Counted from the first letter of the stretch, positions 15,436 through 24,655 are shown. The stretch: DNA of 64,000 nt from Pseudaminobacter soli (ex Zhang et al. 2022) (GCF_014595955.1 NZ_JABVCF010000002.1:1-64000), one strand, 5' to 3'. Notes: generated from the letters alone by a model not told the origin. Made by a program: numbers and translations.

Positions 15436-16692
15436 ATGGCGCAACTTTCCGACGACTGCTTCGCCTTCGGGGGGCCTTTGCGGCCGCTCGACGAAACCGC
15501 CGCTCTCATTGCATCGCGGCTCAGCGCCGTCGATGAGAGCGAAACCGTCCCGCTCACGCTCGCCGACGGACGCGTCCTTGCAAGAGACCTCGTCGCGCCC
15601 TTGCCGCTGCCGCCCTTTACCAACTCCGCCGTGGACGGCTACGCCCTAGGTGGCGACGACCTGCCCAGGGATGCCGAGAAGACATTTGCCGTCGTGGACA
15701 GGATCCAGGCGGGTATGTCGCCGCATCAGGTCGTCACCCCCGGACAGGTCGCCCGCATCTTCACAGGCGCGCAGATGCCCGAAGGCGCCGACACCGTATT
15801 CATGCAGGAGGACGTGCGAATCGATGAGACGGGCCGAATTGTTCTCCCGCCCGGATTGAAGCGCGGCGCCAATGTCCGGCCGGCAGGCGAGGATATCCAG
15901 ATGGGGGAGGCGGTTCTGCCCGCCGGCCAGCGCATCCGCCCGCAGGACGTGGCACTCGCCGCCGCACTCGGCCTGACGGGGCTCGAGGTCCGGCGGAGGG
16001 TCCGCGTCGCCGTCTTCTCGACAGGAGACGAGATCGTCCCGCCGGGGAGCCATCGGGGGCCAGCGCAGCTTTTCGATTCCAACCGCTTCATGCTGATGGC
16101 GATGCTCACGCGGCTCGGCTGCGAGATCACCGACCTGGGCATATTGGCCGACGATAGTGAACTGATCGCCGACCGCCTGAGCGAGGCCGCTTCGGCGCAT
16201 GACCTGATCCTGACCTCGGGCGGGGTGTCGACTGGCGAAGCCGACTGCGTGAGAGCCGGGATCGAGAGAGTCGGAACGCTGGTGTTCTGGCGGGTGGCGA
16301 TCAAGCCGGGACGGCCTGTGGCCATGGGGGTGATCAAGGGAACTCCGTTGATCGGCCTGCCCGGCAACCCCGTCGCGAGCTTCGTCACTTTCGCGCATAT
16401 CGCGCGGGTGGCGATCCTTGCACTGGCCGGTGCCCGGCCGCAACCATCGATCTCGACGCCGCTGCGGGCCGCCTTCTCCTACCGCAAAAAGGAGGGGCGT
16501 CGCGAATATGTGCGCGTAAGCTTACGCAATGCCGGCGACGGATCCGTGGAGGCCGTGAAATTTCCGCGCGAGGGTGCCGGGCTGCTTTCCTCACTGGTCG
16601 CTACCGACGGTCTGGTGGAACTGGGCGAGGAGGTCACCCGCGTCGAGCCGGGGCAGACGGTTCAGTTCCTTACTTATTCCAGCCTGCTCTGA
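15436..16692 (+). CDS. moeA: Canonical molybdopterin molybdotransferase MoeA
   Basis: A 418-residue MoeA with every expected motif: SAVDGYAL, RPAGEDI, STGDEIVPPG, FDSNR, SGGVSTGEAD and LPGNPVASFVTF. It ligates molybdate (or tungstate) to adenylated molybdopterin. The start at 15436 precedes the conserved N-terminal helix and has a GAAGAGAG site; an ATG 60 nt upstream is possible. It is divergent from fdhD across a 169-nt gap and followed by a tusA-like gene. It is the third MoeA-type gene within 6 kb and the only one with all motifs and no fusion. Confidence 0.92.
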   Translation: MAQLSDDCFAFGGPLRPLDETAALIASRLSAVDESETVPLTLADGRVLARDLVAPLPLPPFTNSAVDGYALGGDDLPRDAEKTFAVVDRIQAGMSPHQVVTPGQVARIFTGAQMPEGADTVFMQEDVRIDETGRIVLPPGLKRGANVRPAGEDIQMGEAVLPAGQRIRPQDVALAAALGLTGLEVRRRVRVAVFSTGDEIVPPGSHRGPAQLFDSNRFMLMAMLTRLGCEITDLGILADDSELIADRLSEAASAHDLILTSGGVSTGEADCVRAGIERVGTLVFWRVAIKPGRPVAMGVIKGTPLIGLPGNPVASFVTFAHIARVAILALAGARPQPSISTPLRAAFSYRKKEGRREYVRVSLRNAGDGSVEAVKFPREGAGLLSSLVATDGLVELGEEVTRVEPGQTVQFLTYSSLL

Positions 16693-16777
16693 AATCCGTC
16701 TCTGTGCCCATTTCCGACAATGCTGCGACGCCGGTGTTCAATTGACGACGCGCCGCGGCGTCGGGCATCATGAGAGC

Positions 16778-17017
16778 ATGATGACCACGACGAAACTCGA
16801 TCTCACCGGGTTGAAATGTCCCTTGCCCGCTCTCAAGACTCGCAAGGCCTTGAAGGGCTTGCAACCGAGCGAGCGGCTGGAGGTGCATTGCACCGATCCT
16901 TTGGCCATCATCGACATCCCCAATTTGCTCAACGAGGTGGGGGATAGCCTCGTAGCGACGGAACGCGACGGCAATCGCATCGTGTTCCTGATCGAGAAAG
17001 GGCATGTCACCACCTGA
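16778..17017 (+). CDS. tusA: TusA-family sulfur carrier
   Basis: A 79-residue protein with the TusA signature GLKCPLPALKT; Cys14 in the CPxP motif would carry persulfide. TusA proteins hand sulfur from cysteine desulfurase to tRNA thiolation, molybdopterin synthesis and related acceptors. Tandem ATGs at 16778 and 16781 give nearly identical products. Its position between moeA and the NAD-linked formate dehydrogenase genes suggests a dedicated sulfur supply for cofactor maturation, possibly through FdhD; that link is inferred from context. Confidence 0.85.
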   Translation: MMTTTKLDLTGLKCPLPALKTRKALKGLQPSERLEVHCTDPLAIIDIPNLLNEVGDSLVATERDGNRIVFLIEKGHVTT

Positions 17018-17170
17018 CGCTGGTCGACAAGGCCCCACCACATATGCGAAGCCTTCCGCCACCAGCGCAGACTAGCCGCTCAGGGAAAAAATCTTGCCTC
17101 ATAATAAACATCCTCACTGGCCCGAATTGTCATTAAGAGGTAAGGAAATTGCGCTGGGTGAGGTGAGAGT

Positions 17171-18844
17171 ATGACGATGCACGAACGGCGGCCGCGAGAT
17201 CGAGGCCCGAAGGGGCGCCCGCTGGACGATGCCGCGTTGGCCGAGGTACGCGAACTGCTCGGCGCGCGCGAACGGCGCCGCGATCTTCTGATCGAGTTCC
17301 TTCACCTGATCCAGGACCGCTATGGCTGCCTGTCGGCGCGGCATTTGCGGGCGCTGGCCGAGGATATGCGTCTGTCGCAGGCCGAGATCTACGAGGTGGC
17401 GACCTTCTACGACCATTTCGATGTGGTGAAAGAAGGCGAGACGCCGCCGGCGCCGCTGACGATCCGTGTGTGCGATTCGGTGAGCTGCATGCTGGCGGGC
17501 GCCGAGACGCTCATTGCCGAGTTGCAGGCGGGCGCCGATCCGGCGGCGATCCGGGTCATGCGCGCCCCCTGCATGGGCCGTTGCGCCGGCGCGCCTGCCG
17601 CGCGCATAGGTGATCGCGAAGTCGACGAGGCGAGCGCCGAGGGCCTGCTGCGCATGGCCGCGGCAAGTGAGACCGATGTCAGGGTGCCCGACTATGTCGG
17701 GTTCGAGGCGTATCGCCAGGCCGGCGGCTACCAGCTTTTGCAGCGGGTCCGGGACGGGGCGCTGGCCACGGACGAGATCATCGCCGTGCTGGGCGACGCA
17801 GGCTTGAAGGGGTTGGGCGGCGCCGGTTTTCCCGCTGGGAAGAAGTGGCAGTTCGTGCGCTCCTATCCCGGTCCTCGCCTGATGTCGATCAATGGTGACG
17901 AAGGCGAGCCCGGCACCTTCAAGGACCGCATCTATCTCGAACGCGATCCTCATCGCACTTTGGAGGGCGCGCTGATCGCCGCTCATGCGGTCGAGGCCGA
18001 GCGCATCTATTTTTACATGCGCGACGAGTACCCCGCGGTTTTGGCCATCCTACGCGCCGAGATCGCGGCCCTCGAAGCGGCCGGAATCGCCAGTCCTGGC
18101 TTCATCGAGCTGCGGCGTGGCGCCGGCGCCTATATCTGCGGCGAGGAGAGCGCGATGCTGGAGAGCATCGAGGGCCGGCGCGGAATGCCGCGCCACCGCC
18201 CGCCCTACATCGCCGAGGTCGGGCTGTTCGGTCGTCCGACTCTCAACCACAATGTCGAGACGCTGTGGTGGATCCGCGACATCGTCGAGAAGGGTCCGTC
18301 CTGGTTCGCCGGCCTGGGCAAGCCTGGCCATCCGGGTATCCGGTCCTGGTCCGTTTCCGGCCGCGTTAAGGAGCCCGGCGTCAAGCTGGCGCCCGCCGGC
18401 GTGACGGTTCGCGAACTGATCGAGGACTATTGCGGCGGCATGGCCGACGGGCACGAGTTCAAGGCCTATCTGCCGGGCGGCGCGTCCGGCGGCGTCCTGC
18501 CGGCCTCGCTGGGAGACATCCCGCTCGATTTCGGCGGTGAGCTTGCGAAGCAGGGCGCCTTCGTCGGATCGCATGCCGTGGTGGTGTTCTCGCAGGCCGA
18601 CAACATCAGGGACGTTACGCTCAACCTCATGAACTTCTTCAAGCATGAGAGCTGTGGCAAATGCACGCCCTGCCGCGAAGGAACCGAAAAGCTGGTGACC
18701 CTCTTGAAGGAGCAGGGTTCGCTGAATGAAATCGCGATCCGCGACCTCGAGATCGTGATGCGCGATTCTTCCATCTGCGGCCTGGGCCAGGCAGCGCCCA
18801 ATCCGGTCAACCATCTCTTGACGCATTTCCGGGGTGATCTCTGA
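17171..18844 (+). CDS. fdh1B: NAD-linked formate dehydrogenase beta subunit (NuoE-NuoF fusion, FDH1 type)
   Basis: A 557-residue diaphorase subunit. Residues 1-160 are NuoE/thioredoxin-like with [2Fe-2S] ligands Cys101, Cys106, Cys134 and Cys138 (CDSVSC, CMGRC). Residues 190-557 are NuoF-like: GLGGAGFPAGKKW (FMN/NADH), GDEGEPGTFKDR, GAGAYICGEESA, and the [4Fe-4S] set SCGKCTPC plus a later Cys in SICGLG. It passes electrons from the alpha subunit to NAD+. The fused form matches the two-subunit FDH1 of Methylorubrum extorquens rather than the three-gene fds systems. Its stop overlaps the alpha start (ATGA). The start at 17171 has a GGTGAGGTGAG-rich leader. Confidence 0.92.
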   Translation: MTMHERRPRDRGPKGRPLDDAALAEVRELLGARERRRDLLIEFLHLIQDRYGCLSARHLRALAEDMRLSQAEIYEVATFYDHFDVVKEGETPPAPLTIRVCDSVSCMLAGAETLIAELQAGADPAAIRVMRAPCMGRCAGAPAARIGDREVDEASAEGLLRMAAASETDVRVPDYVGFEAYRQAGGYQLLQRVRDGALATDEIIAVLGDAGLKGLGGAGFPAGKKWQFVRSYPGPRLMSINGDEGEPGTFKDRIYLERDPHRTLEGALIAAHAVEAERIYFYMRDEYPAVLAILRAEIAALEAAGIASPGFIELRRGAGAYICGEESAMLESIEGRRGMPRHRPPYIAEVGLFGRPTLNHNVETLWWIRDIVEKGPSWFAGLGKPGHPGIRSWSVSGRVKEPGVKLAPAGVTVRELIEDYCGGMADGHEFKAYLPGGASGGVLPASLGDIPLDFGGELAKQGAFVGSHAVVVFSQADNIRDVTLNLMNFFKHESCGKCTPCREGTEKLVTLLKEQGSLNEIAIRDLEIVMRDSSICGLGQAAPNPVNHLLTHFRGDL

Positions 18845-21636
18845 TGGCAAACAGCGTCGTATTCGAGCTCGACGGAAAGACCGTCACCGCCGCTGAAGGC
18901 GAGACGATCTGGGACGTCGCCAAGCGCGAAGGCACGAAGATCCCGCATCTCTGCCATGTCGACATGCCGGGCTATCGTCCTGACGGCAACTGCCGCGCCT
19001 GCATGGTCGACATCGAAGGCGAGCGCGTGCTGGCTGCCTCCTGCATCCGCAAGCCGACCGCTGGCATGGTCGTGAACACCGAAACCGAGCGCGCCCGCAA
19101 ATCGCGCGAGATGGTGTTCGAGCTTCTCGCCAGCAACATGCGCCCCGCCGCCGAAGGCCCCGACCAGCAGTCGATGTTCTGGCAATGGGCCGGAGAAATG
19201 GGGATTTCCGGCGACCGCTATGGTTCCAAGTTCGTCAGCGACGACATGCTGGCGGAGTTCGACGTCACCAATCCGGCCATCGCCGTCAACCTCGACGCCT
19301 GCATCACCTGCGGCGCCTGCGTGCGCGCCTGCCGCGAGGTGCAGGTCAACGACGTGATCGGCATGGCCGCGCGTGGCAACCATTCGGTTCCCGTCTTCGA
19401 TATGCACGACCCGATGGGTCTTTCAACCTGTGTGACCTGTGGCGAATGCGTCCAGGCCTGCCCGACCGGCGCGCTCTACGAGAAGTCGCTGATGGACGAT
19501 GCCGGCAAGACCCGTGTCGTCCAGGAGTTCGACAAGGTCGTCGACTCGGTCTGTCCGTTCTGCGGCGTCGGCTGCCAGACGAAAGTTGCGGTCAAGGACA
19601 ACAAGATCGTCCAGGTCGACGGTCGCGACGGCCCGGCCAACGAGAACCGGCTCTGCGTCAAGGGCCGCTTCGGCTTCGACTATGTCATGTCGCCAGAACG
19701 GCTAACGAAGCCGCTGATCCGCCGCGACGACGCGCCCAAGGCCGGCGACATCGACCTGCGCGGCGTCGATCCGCTGACGATCTTCCGCGAGGCCACGTGG
19801 GAAGAGGCGCTGCAGCGCGCCGCCGGCGGCCTGAAGCGCATTCGCGACGAGCATGGCGGCAAGGCGCTGGCCGGCTTCGGCTCGGCGAAGGGCTCGAACG
19901 AGGAGGCCTATCTCTTCCAGAAGTTCGTGCGCCAAGGCTTTGGCACCAACAATGTCGACCACTGTACGCGGCTCTGCCACGCCTCCTCGGTCGCCGCCCT
20001 TATGGAAGGCGTCGGTTCGGGTGCGGTTTCGGCGCCGTTCATGGACGCCATGAAGGCAGACTGCGTGATCGTCATCGGTGCGCGACCCGCGACCAACCAT
20101 CCGGTTGCCGCCACCTATTTCAAGCAGGCGGCCAAGCGCGGCACCAATCTGATCGTCATGGACCCGCGCGGCCAGGAGTTGATGCGCCACGCTACCTATG
20201 CCCTGCGCTTCAAGCCAGGCGCCGACGTCGCCATGCTCAACGCGCTGCTGCACGTCATCATCGAGGAGAAGCTCTACGACGAGCAGTACATCCAGGCCAA
20301 TGTCTCCGGGTTCGAAGCGCTGAAGAACAAGGTCAAGGAGTTCTCGCCGGAGGCGATGGCGCCGGTCTGCGGCATCGAGGCGGACGTGCTGCGCGCGGTG
20401 GCGCGCACCTATGCCAAGGCCGAACGCTCGATGATCTTCTGGGGCATGGGTATCTCGCAGCATACCCACGGCACCGACAATTCGCGTTGCCTGATCGCGC
20501 TGGCGCTGATCACCGGCCATGTTGGGCGCCCCGGCACCGGGCTCCACCCCCTGCGCGGCCAGAACAACGTGCAGGGCGCATCGGACGCCGGCCTCATCCC
20601 GATGTATTTCCCGGACTACAAGTCGGTGGAGAACATCGACATCCGCGGCCAATACGAGAATTTCTGGGGCCAGACGCTCGATCCGAAACGTGGCTTGACC
20701 GTCGTCGAAATCGTCGACGCCATCCATGAGGGCGAGATCCGCGCGATGTACATCATGGGCGAAAACCCCGCGATGTCGGATCCCGACCAGAGCCACGCCC
20801 GCGCCGCACTCGCCAAGCTCGAGCATCTGGTGGTGCAGGACATCTTCCTGACCGAGACGGCGTGGCACGCCGATGTGGTGCTGCCGGCCTCCGCCCATGC
20901 GGAAAAGCTCGGCACCTTCACCAACACCAACCGGCAGGTGCAGATGGGCCGGCCGGCGCTCGACCCGCCCGGCGATGCGCGGCAGGACCTCGAACTGATC
21001 ATCGAGCTTGCCAACCGCATGGGGCTGGGCTGGAACTACAGCCACGTCTCGGAGGTCTATACCGAGATGGCGCAGGTGATGCCGTCGCTGAGGCACATCT
21101 CCTGGGAGCGCATCGACCGTGAGGAGTCCGTCGTCTACCCGGCCGACGGCCCGGACGTGCCGGGTAACGAGATCGTCTTCTCCTCCGGCTTCCCGACCAC
21201 CGACGGGCGAGGGCGCATCGTGCCGGCAGATCTCCTGCCGCCCGACGAGGTGCCGGACGACGAGTATCCGATGGTGCTGACCACCGGGCGCCTGCTCGAA
21301 CACTGGCATACGGGCGCCATGACCCGGCGCGCCGGGGTGCTCAACGCCATCGAGCCCTATGGAATTGCCGCGATGAATCCCTACGAGATCAAGCGCCGCG
21401 GCCTGTCGCAGGGAGACATGATCGCGGTGGAGACGCGGCGCGGCACGGTCGAAGCCATTCTGCGGGCCGATCGCGAGGTGGCCGACGGCATGGTGTTCAT
21501 GCCGTTCTGCTTCAACGAGAGCCCGGCCAACCAACTCACCAACCCGATGCTTGATCCGTACGGCAAGATTCCGGAGTTCAAATACTGCGCCGCGCGAATT
21601 GCGCCGGCAGCGAGGGCGGTCGAAGCTGCCGAATAA
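18844..21636 (+). CDS. fdh1A: NAD-linked formate dehydrogenase alpha subunit (FDH1/FdsA type)
   Basis: A 930-residue cytosolic catalytic subunit. An N-terminal NuoG-like part holds a [2Fe-2S] site (Cys37, 50, 53, 67) and two ferredoxin motifs (CITCGACVRAC, CVTCGECVQACP). The bis-MGD domain begins with CPFCGVGC and binds another [4Fe-4S] cluster. The metal ligand is Cys378 in TRLCHASS, followed by the conserved His. The C-terminal domain closes the cofactor site. It oxidises formate to CO2 (reversibly in relatives) and pairs with the beta subunit encoded 1 nt upstream. M. extorquens FDH1, its closest layout, uses tungsten; the metal here is not determined by sequence. Confidence 0.94.
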   Translation: MANSVVFELDGKTVTAAEGETIWDVAKREGTKIPHLCHVDMPGYRPDGNCRACMVDIEGERVLAASCIRKPTAGMVVNTETERARKSREMVFELLASNMRPAAEGPDQQSMFWQWAGEMGISGDRYGSKFVSDDMLAEFDVTNPAIAVNLDACITCGACVRACREVQVNDVIGMAARGNHSVPVFDMHDPMGLSTCVTCGECVQACPTGALYEKSLMDDAGKTRVVQEFDKVVDSVCPFCGVGCQTKVAVKDNKIVQVDGRDGPANENRLCVKGRFGFDYVMSPERLTKPLIRRDDAPKAGDIDLRGVDPLTIFREATWEEALQRAAGGLKRIRDEHGGKALAGFGSAKGSNEEAYLFQKFVRQGFGTNNVDHCTRLCHASSVAALMEGVGSGAVSAPFMDAMKADCVIVIGARPATNHPVAATYFKQAAKRGTNLIVMDPRGQELMRHATYALRFKPGADVAMLNALLHVIIEEKLYDEQYIQANVSGFEALKNKVKEFSPEAMAPVCGIEADVLRAVARTYAKAERSMIFWGMGISQHTHGTDNSRCLIALALITGHVGRPGTGLHPLRGQNNVQGASDAGLIPMYFPDYKSVENIDIRGQYENFWGQTLDPKRGLTVVEIVDAIHEGEIRAMYIMGENPAMSDPDQSHARAALAKLEHLVVQDIFLTETAWHADVVLPASAHAEKLGTFTNTNRQVQMGRPALDPPGDARQDLELIIELANRMGLGWNYSHVSEVYTEMAQVMPSLRHISWERIDREESVVYPADGPDVPGNEIVFSSGFPTTDGRGRIVPADLLPPDEVPDDEYPMVLTTGRLLEHWHTGAMTRRAGVLNAIEPYGIAAMNPYEIKRRGLSQGDMIAVETRRGTVEAILRADREVADGMVFMPFCFNESPANQLTNPMLDPYGKIPEFKYCAARIAPAARAVEAAE

Positions 21637-21656
21637 CAGCGTTGTGGAAATATACC

Positions 21657-21684
21657 CCCGGCGGAGGCATTGAAGTCCGCCGGG
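21657..21684 (+). terminator. Hairpin after the formate dehydrogenase alpha gene
   Basis: A perfect 9-bp inverted repeat (CCCGGCGGA / TCCGCCGGG) with a 10-nt loop starts 20 nt after the stop codon. No T tract follows, so it may be a Rho-dependent end or an RNA-stabilising hairpin rather than a classical terminator. Confidence 0.35.
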
Positions 21685-21861
21685 CGGTCGGGGCGCCAGC
21701 CGCAACGTATGCGGACTGGCTTCCAGTATAGCGGCGTCCGGTCGCTAATTCAGTGACTGCTGCGGAAGTTCGTCGCCATAGCGAGAACCTCTTTTACTGC
21801 CTCGGCAGTCTTTCCGACGTTCGCGCCCGCCTCGGTCCCCGTCTGCCCGAACAGATAGGCC

Positions 21862-22326
21862 TCAAGCGCCTTTCGAGTTCTTCCGGGAGGAACGCGCGGA
21901 AGCTCGCGCCAAAGTGTTCAGCGCCGCGGCGGCGCGGATAAGTGCCTTCAACGCCTCCTCGTCGATCTTGCCGCCCTCGTGGAAATCGACTGCACGCCGG
22001 GTGTTGCCTTCAAGGCTGGAGTTGAAGAGCCCCGAAGGGTCCTCCAGCAAGGCGCCCTTGGCGAAGGTCAGCTTCACCTTGTCCTTGTACGTCTCGCCGG
22101 TGCAGATGATGCCCTCGTGCTCCCACACCGGCACCCCCAGCATGTTCGACGGCTTTCGCCACTTCACCTCCTCGACGACGTCGGGGTCGGCCTGCTTGAT
22201 GAGAGCCCGGATGCGCGCGAGCATCTCGCCCCGCCAGTCACTCAGCCCGGCAATCTTTGCGTCGATCAACTGAGAGGGAGTTTTCTCGTCGGCGGCTTCC
22301 TCTGAGGAATTCGTTCTCTCCTGCAT
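21862..22326 (-). CDS. DUF1801-domain protein
   Basis: A 154-residue protein of the DUF1801/YdhG-like fold: IDAKIAGLSDWRGEMLARIRALI, VEEVKWRKPSNMLGVPVWEHEG and the KVKLTFAKGALLEDPSGLFN block. The ATG at 22326 begins the natural N-terminus; one 36 nt upstream is possible. The family is small, soluble and poorly characterised. The last 20 residues are Ser/Arg/Lys-rich, and an overlapping frame here continues as a coding-like stretch to about 21747 (see findings), so the C-terminus may be affected by a frameshift. Confidence 0.75.
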   Translation of the reverse strand: MQERTNSSEEAADEKTPSQLIDAKIAGLSDWRGEMLARIRALIKQADPDVVEEVKWRKPSNMLGVPVWEHEGIICTGETYKDKVKLTFAKGALLEDPSGLFNSSLEGNTRRAVDFHEGGKIDEEALKALIRAAAALNTLARASARSSRKNSKGA

Positions 22327-22477
22327 GGCGGCAGTCGCTCCTTCATGTCCGTGGCAAGGCAATGCCCCTGGATGGCCTTCTGCACATCGCGCGTGCCGGT
22401 GTCACCATGTGGTGATTCCACGAGCGTAGAGTTGTGGTTTGACGAGCCGGCGTCCAATCACGCCACGTTGGTGCTGC

Positions 22478-23005
22478 TCACATCTTTTCGCCGGGCAGTT
22501 CGCTTGCCTGCTTCACCCAGTCCGAAAACTGGGCTTCGTCGAACTGGTCGTCCTCGCGGATGTCGAGATAGCGCACGTCCTTCTGCTTGGACGTGCCGGG
22601 CGGGAGGGGATGCAGCGACGCGCCGCGGAAGAACGCCACCTTGATGTATTTCGTGAAGCAGTGGAAGCTGAGGAACCAGACCTGATCCTCGACGCCGTAG
22701 AAGGGCGAGTTCCATTTGACCGCCTTGCGCACGCCGGGAACGGTGCGCTCGATGAGCGCGTCGAGGCGACCTCCGACCTCGCTTTTCCAGCCTGGCATGG
22801 CCGCGATATAGGCCTGGACCGGCGCATCGCCGTAGCCCTTCGCGATCTGGGGGTTGCCGCCTGACAACAGCGTCGGCGCCTCGGCAGGGCCGTTGCTCCC
22901 GGCCGTGTTGGCTTTTGCCTTGCCGGGCTTGCGGGCGGCTGACTTGCCCGGCTCGGCGGACTTCTTCGCGATCTTTCCTGATTTGTTGGATGCTTCGTCG
23001 GCCAT
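22478..23005 (-). CDS. DUF1801-domain protein with basic N-terminal tail
   Basis: A 175-residue protein: a Lys/Ala-rich N-terminal tail of about 45 residues, then a DUF1801 domain (VQAYIAAMPGWKSEVGGRLDALI, VRKAVKWNSPFYGVEDQVWF, KVAFFRGASLHPLPPG). The ATG at 23005 is placed 9 nt from a GGTGAG site; alternatives at 23014 and 23044 exist. It overlaps or abuts the amidase end and is probably in the same transcript. It is a distant paralogue of the other DUF1801 gene 150 nt away. No function can be assigned. Confidence 0.75.
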   Translation of the reverse strand: MADEASNKSGKIAKKSAEPGKSAARKPGKAKANTAGSNGPAEAPTLLSGGNPQIAKGYGDAPVQAYIAAMPGWKSEVGGRLDALIERTVPGVRKAVKWNSPFYGVEDQVWFLSFHCFTKYIKVAFFRGASLHPLPPGTSKQKDVRYLDIREDDQFDEAQFSDWVKQASELPGEKM

Positions 23006-23015
23006 TGTCGTCATC

Positions 23016-24470
23016 TCACCCGTGGACGGAGTGTGTCTGGGCATGCGCCTCAGCTTCGAGGCGCGGCGGGTGGCGTCCGGGCCAGTCCGTCACTTGATGA
23101 TAGACGTCTCCGAGTTGCAGGACGGCAGCATCGGCGCTGCGGGGACCTATTAGCTGCATGCCCATGGGCAGCCCTGCCTTCGAAAACCCTACCGGCACGT
23201 TCAAGGCGGGCAGGCCGGCGATCGAGGCCGGCACCACGACCTCCATCCATTGGTGATAGGTGGTCATCCGGCGTCCTGCCACGCTCTCGGGCCAGCGCAG
23301 TTCGGCGTCGAACGGGAGTAGCTGGGCGCTGGGCAACACCAGAGCATCATAGTCCTCGAAGAGTTTTGCCGCGGCCGAAAACCATTCCGAGCGAACGACG
23401 CTCGCCTCGTGCACCTCCATGGCCGAGACGGCGAGGCCGCTCTCGATCTCGTAGACGAGTTCCGGCTTCAGTAGGGCGCGGGACGACGGGTCCTCATAGA
23501 GGTGGCGCTTGCTCGCGGCATTGGCGAAGCTGCGTAGCGTCAGCCAGGCATGCCACATGCGCTGCGGATCGAACGGCGGCGTGACGTGCTCAACCACGAT
23601 GCCGGCATCCTCGAAGACCCCAAGCGCTCCCTCGCAAAGCTCCAGCACCTCCTTCTCGATGGCGAAATGGCCGGCCCAGTCGCCTATCCAGCCGATCCGT
23701 CTTGCCCCGGACGGCTCATCGAGCAGGGCGAGGAATGAGGGATGGGAGGGCAATCCGTGCGGATCGTGCTCGGCCGGACCGGCGATGACGTCCATCAGCA
23801 TGGCGAGATCGCGTATGCTGCGCGCCATCGGCCCGTCCATGGAGATCTGGTTCAGGAAGAGGTCGCCGACCGCATCGCGGGCAATGCGCCCGTAGCTCGG
23901 CCGGAAGCCGTAGACGTTGCAGAAGGCGGCCGGATTGCGCAGCGACCCCATCGTGTCCGATCCGTCGGCGAGCGGCACCAGTTTTGTGGCGAGGGCCGCG
24001 GCCGCCCCGCCGCTCGATCCTCCTGCCGTTTTGGAGAGGTCGTAGGGGTTCCGGGTGACGCCGTGGACCGGGTTGTAGCTGTGCGAGCCGAGCCCGAATT
24101 CGGGCGTGTTGGTCTTGCCGATCAGAATAGCGCCGGCAGCCCGGATCCTGGCTGCGAGCAGGTCGTCAGAAGTGGGCACATGGTCGGCAAAGAGCGGAGA
24201 ACCGTGCGTCGTCCGGATGCCCGCCGTCTCGACAAGATCCTTGATGGCAAACGGGAAGCCATGCAACGGCCCGCGCCGCGGCGCAGCGTCGGCCGCCTGC
24301 GCCTCCGCCATGAGTTCGTCCCGCGGCCGCAGCGAGACGATCGCGTTGATCGCCGGATTGAGTCGTTCGATGCGATCGAGGAACGCGGCCATTACCTCGG
24401 CGCAGGATACTTTTCGGGCGGCGATTGCCTGCGAAAGGATTTCGGCGGGAAGATACGTCGGGTCTGTCAT
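23016..24470 (-). CDS. Amidase-signature family hydrolase
   Basis: A 484-residue amidase. The Ser-cisSer-Lys triad is visible: Lys in FAIKDLVETAG, the glycine/serine-rich AGGSSGGAAAALA, and the nucleophile in DTMGSLRNPAAFC. The family hydrolyses carboxamides or acts in GatA; this one is freestanding with no gatB or gatC nearby, so a small-molecule amidase is more likely. Substrate not predictable. It is followed immediately by the second DUF1801 gene. The ribosome binding site is weak. Confidence 0.9.
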   Translation of the reverse strand: MTDPTYLPAEILSQAIAARKVSCAEVMAAFLDRIERLNPAINAIVSLRPRDELMAEAQAADAAPRRGPLHGFPFAIKDLVETAGIRTTHGSPLFADHVPTSDDLLAARIRAAGAILIGKTNTPEFGLGSHSYNPVHGVTRNPYDLSKTAGGSSGGAAAALATKLVPLADGSDTMGSLRNPAAFCNVYGFRPSYGRIARDAVGDLFLNQISMDGPMARSIRDLAMLMDVIAGPAEHDPHGLPSHPSFLALLDEPSGARRIGWIGDWAGHFAIEKEVLELCEGALGVFEDAGIVVEHVTPPFDPQRMWHAWLTLRSFANAASKRHLYEDPSSRALLKPELVYEIESGLAVSAMEVHEASVVRSEWFSAAAKLFEDYDALVLPSAQLLPFDAELRWPESVAGRRMTTYHQWMEVVVPASIAGLPALNVPVGFSKAGLPMGMQLIGPRSADAAVLQLGDVYHQVTDWPGRHPPRLEAEAHAQTHSVHG

Positions 24471-24655
24471 TAGAACGGTCGGCGCGTTGATTTCGGGAAA
24501 TGGCAGGGCAATCGTCCATCTCCTAGTCGGGTAAGGAGCAGGTTACAGGCGCTTTGCCATCGATAGAAGTGGCTTTTGGTGAAAAGGGCCGCGCTGCCGC
24601 CAGGCGATCAGGCCATGCTCATCACGAAACAGCCGTTTCCCGCGCCGGGCAGGGC

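Noticed and set aside
19702-21705. 667-codon minus-strand open frame opposite the formate dehydrogenase alpha gene
   Set aside because: Codon-bias shadow of a well-defined gene; no domain or signal recognisable.
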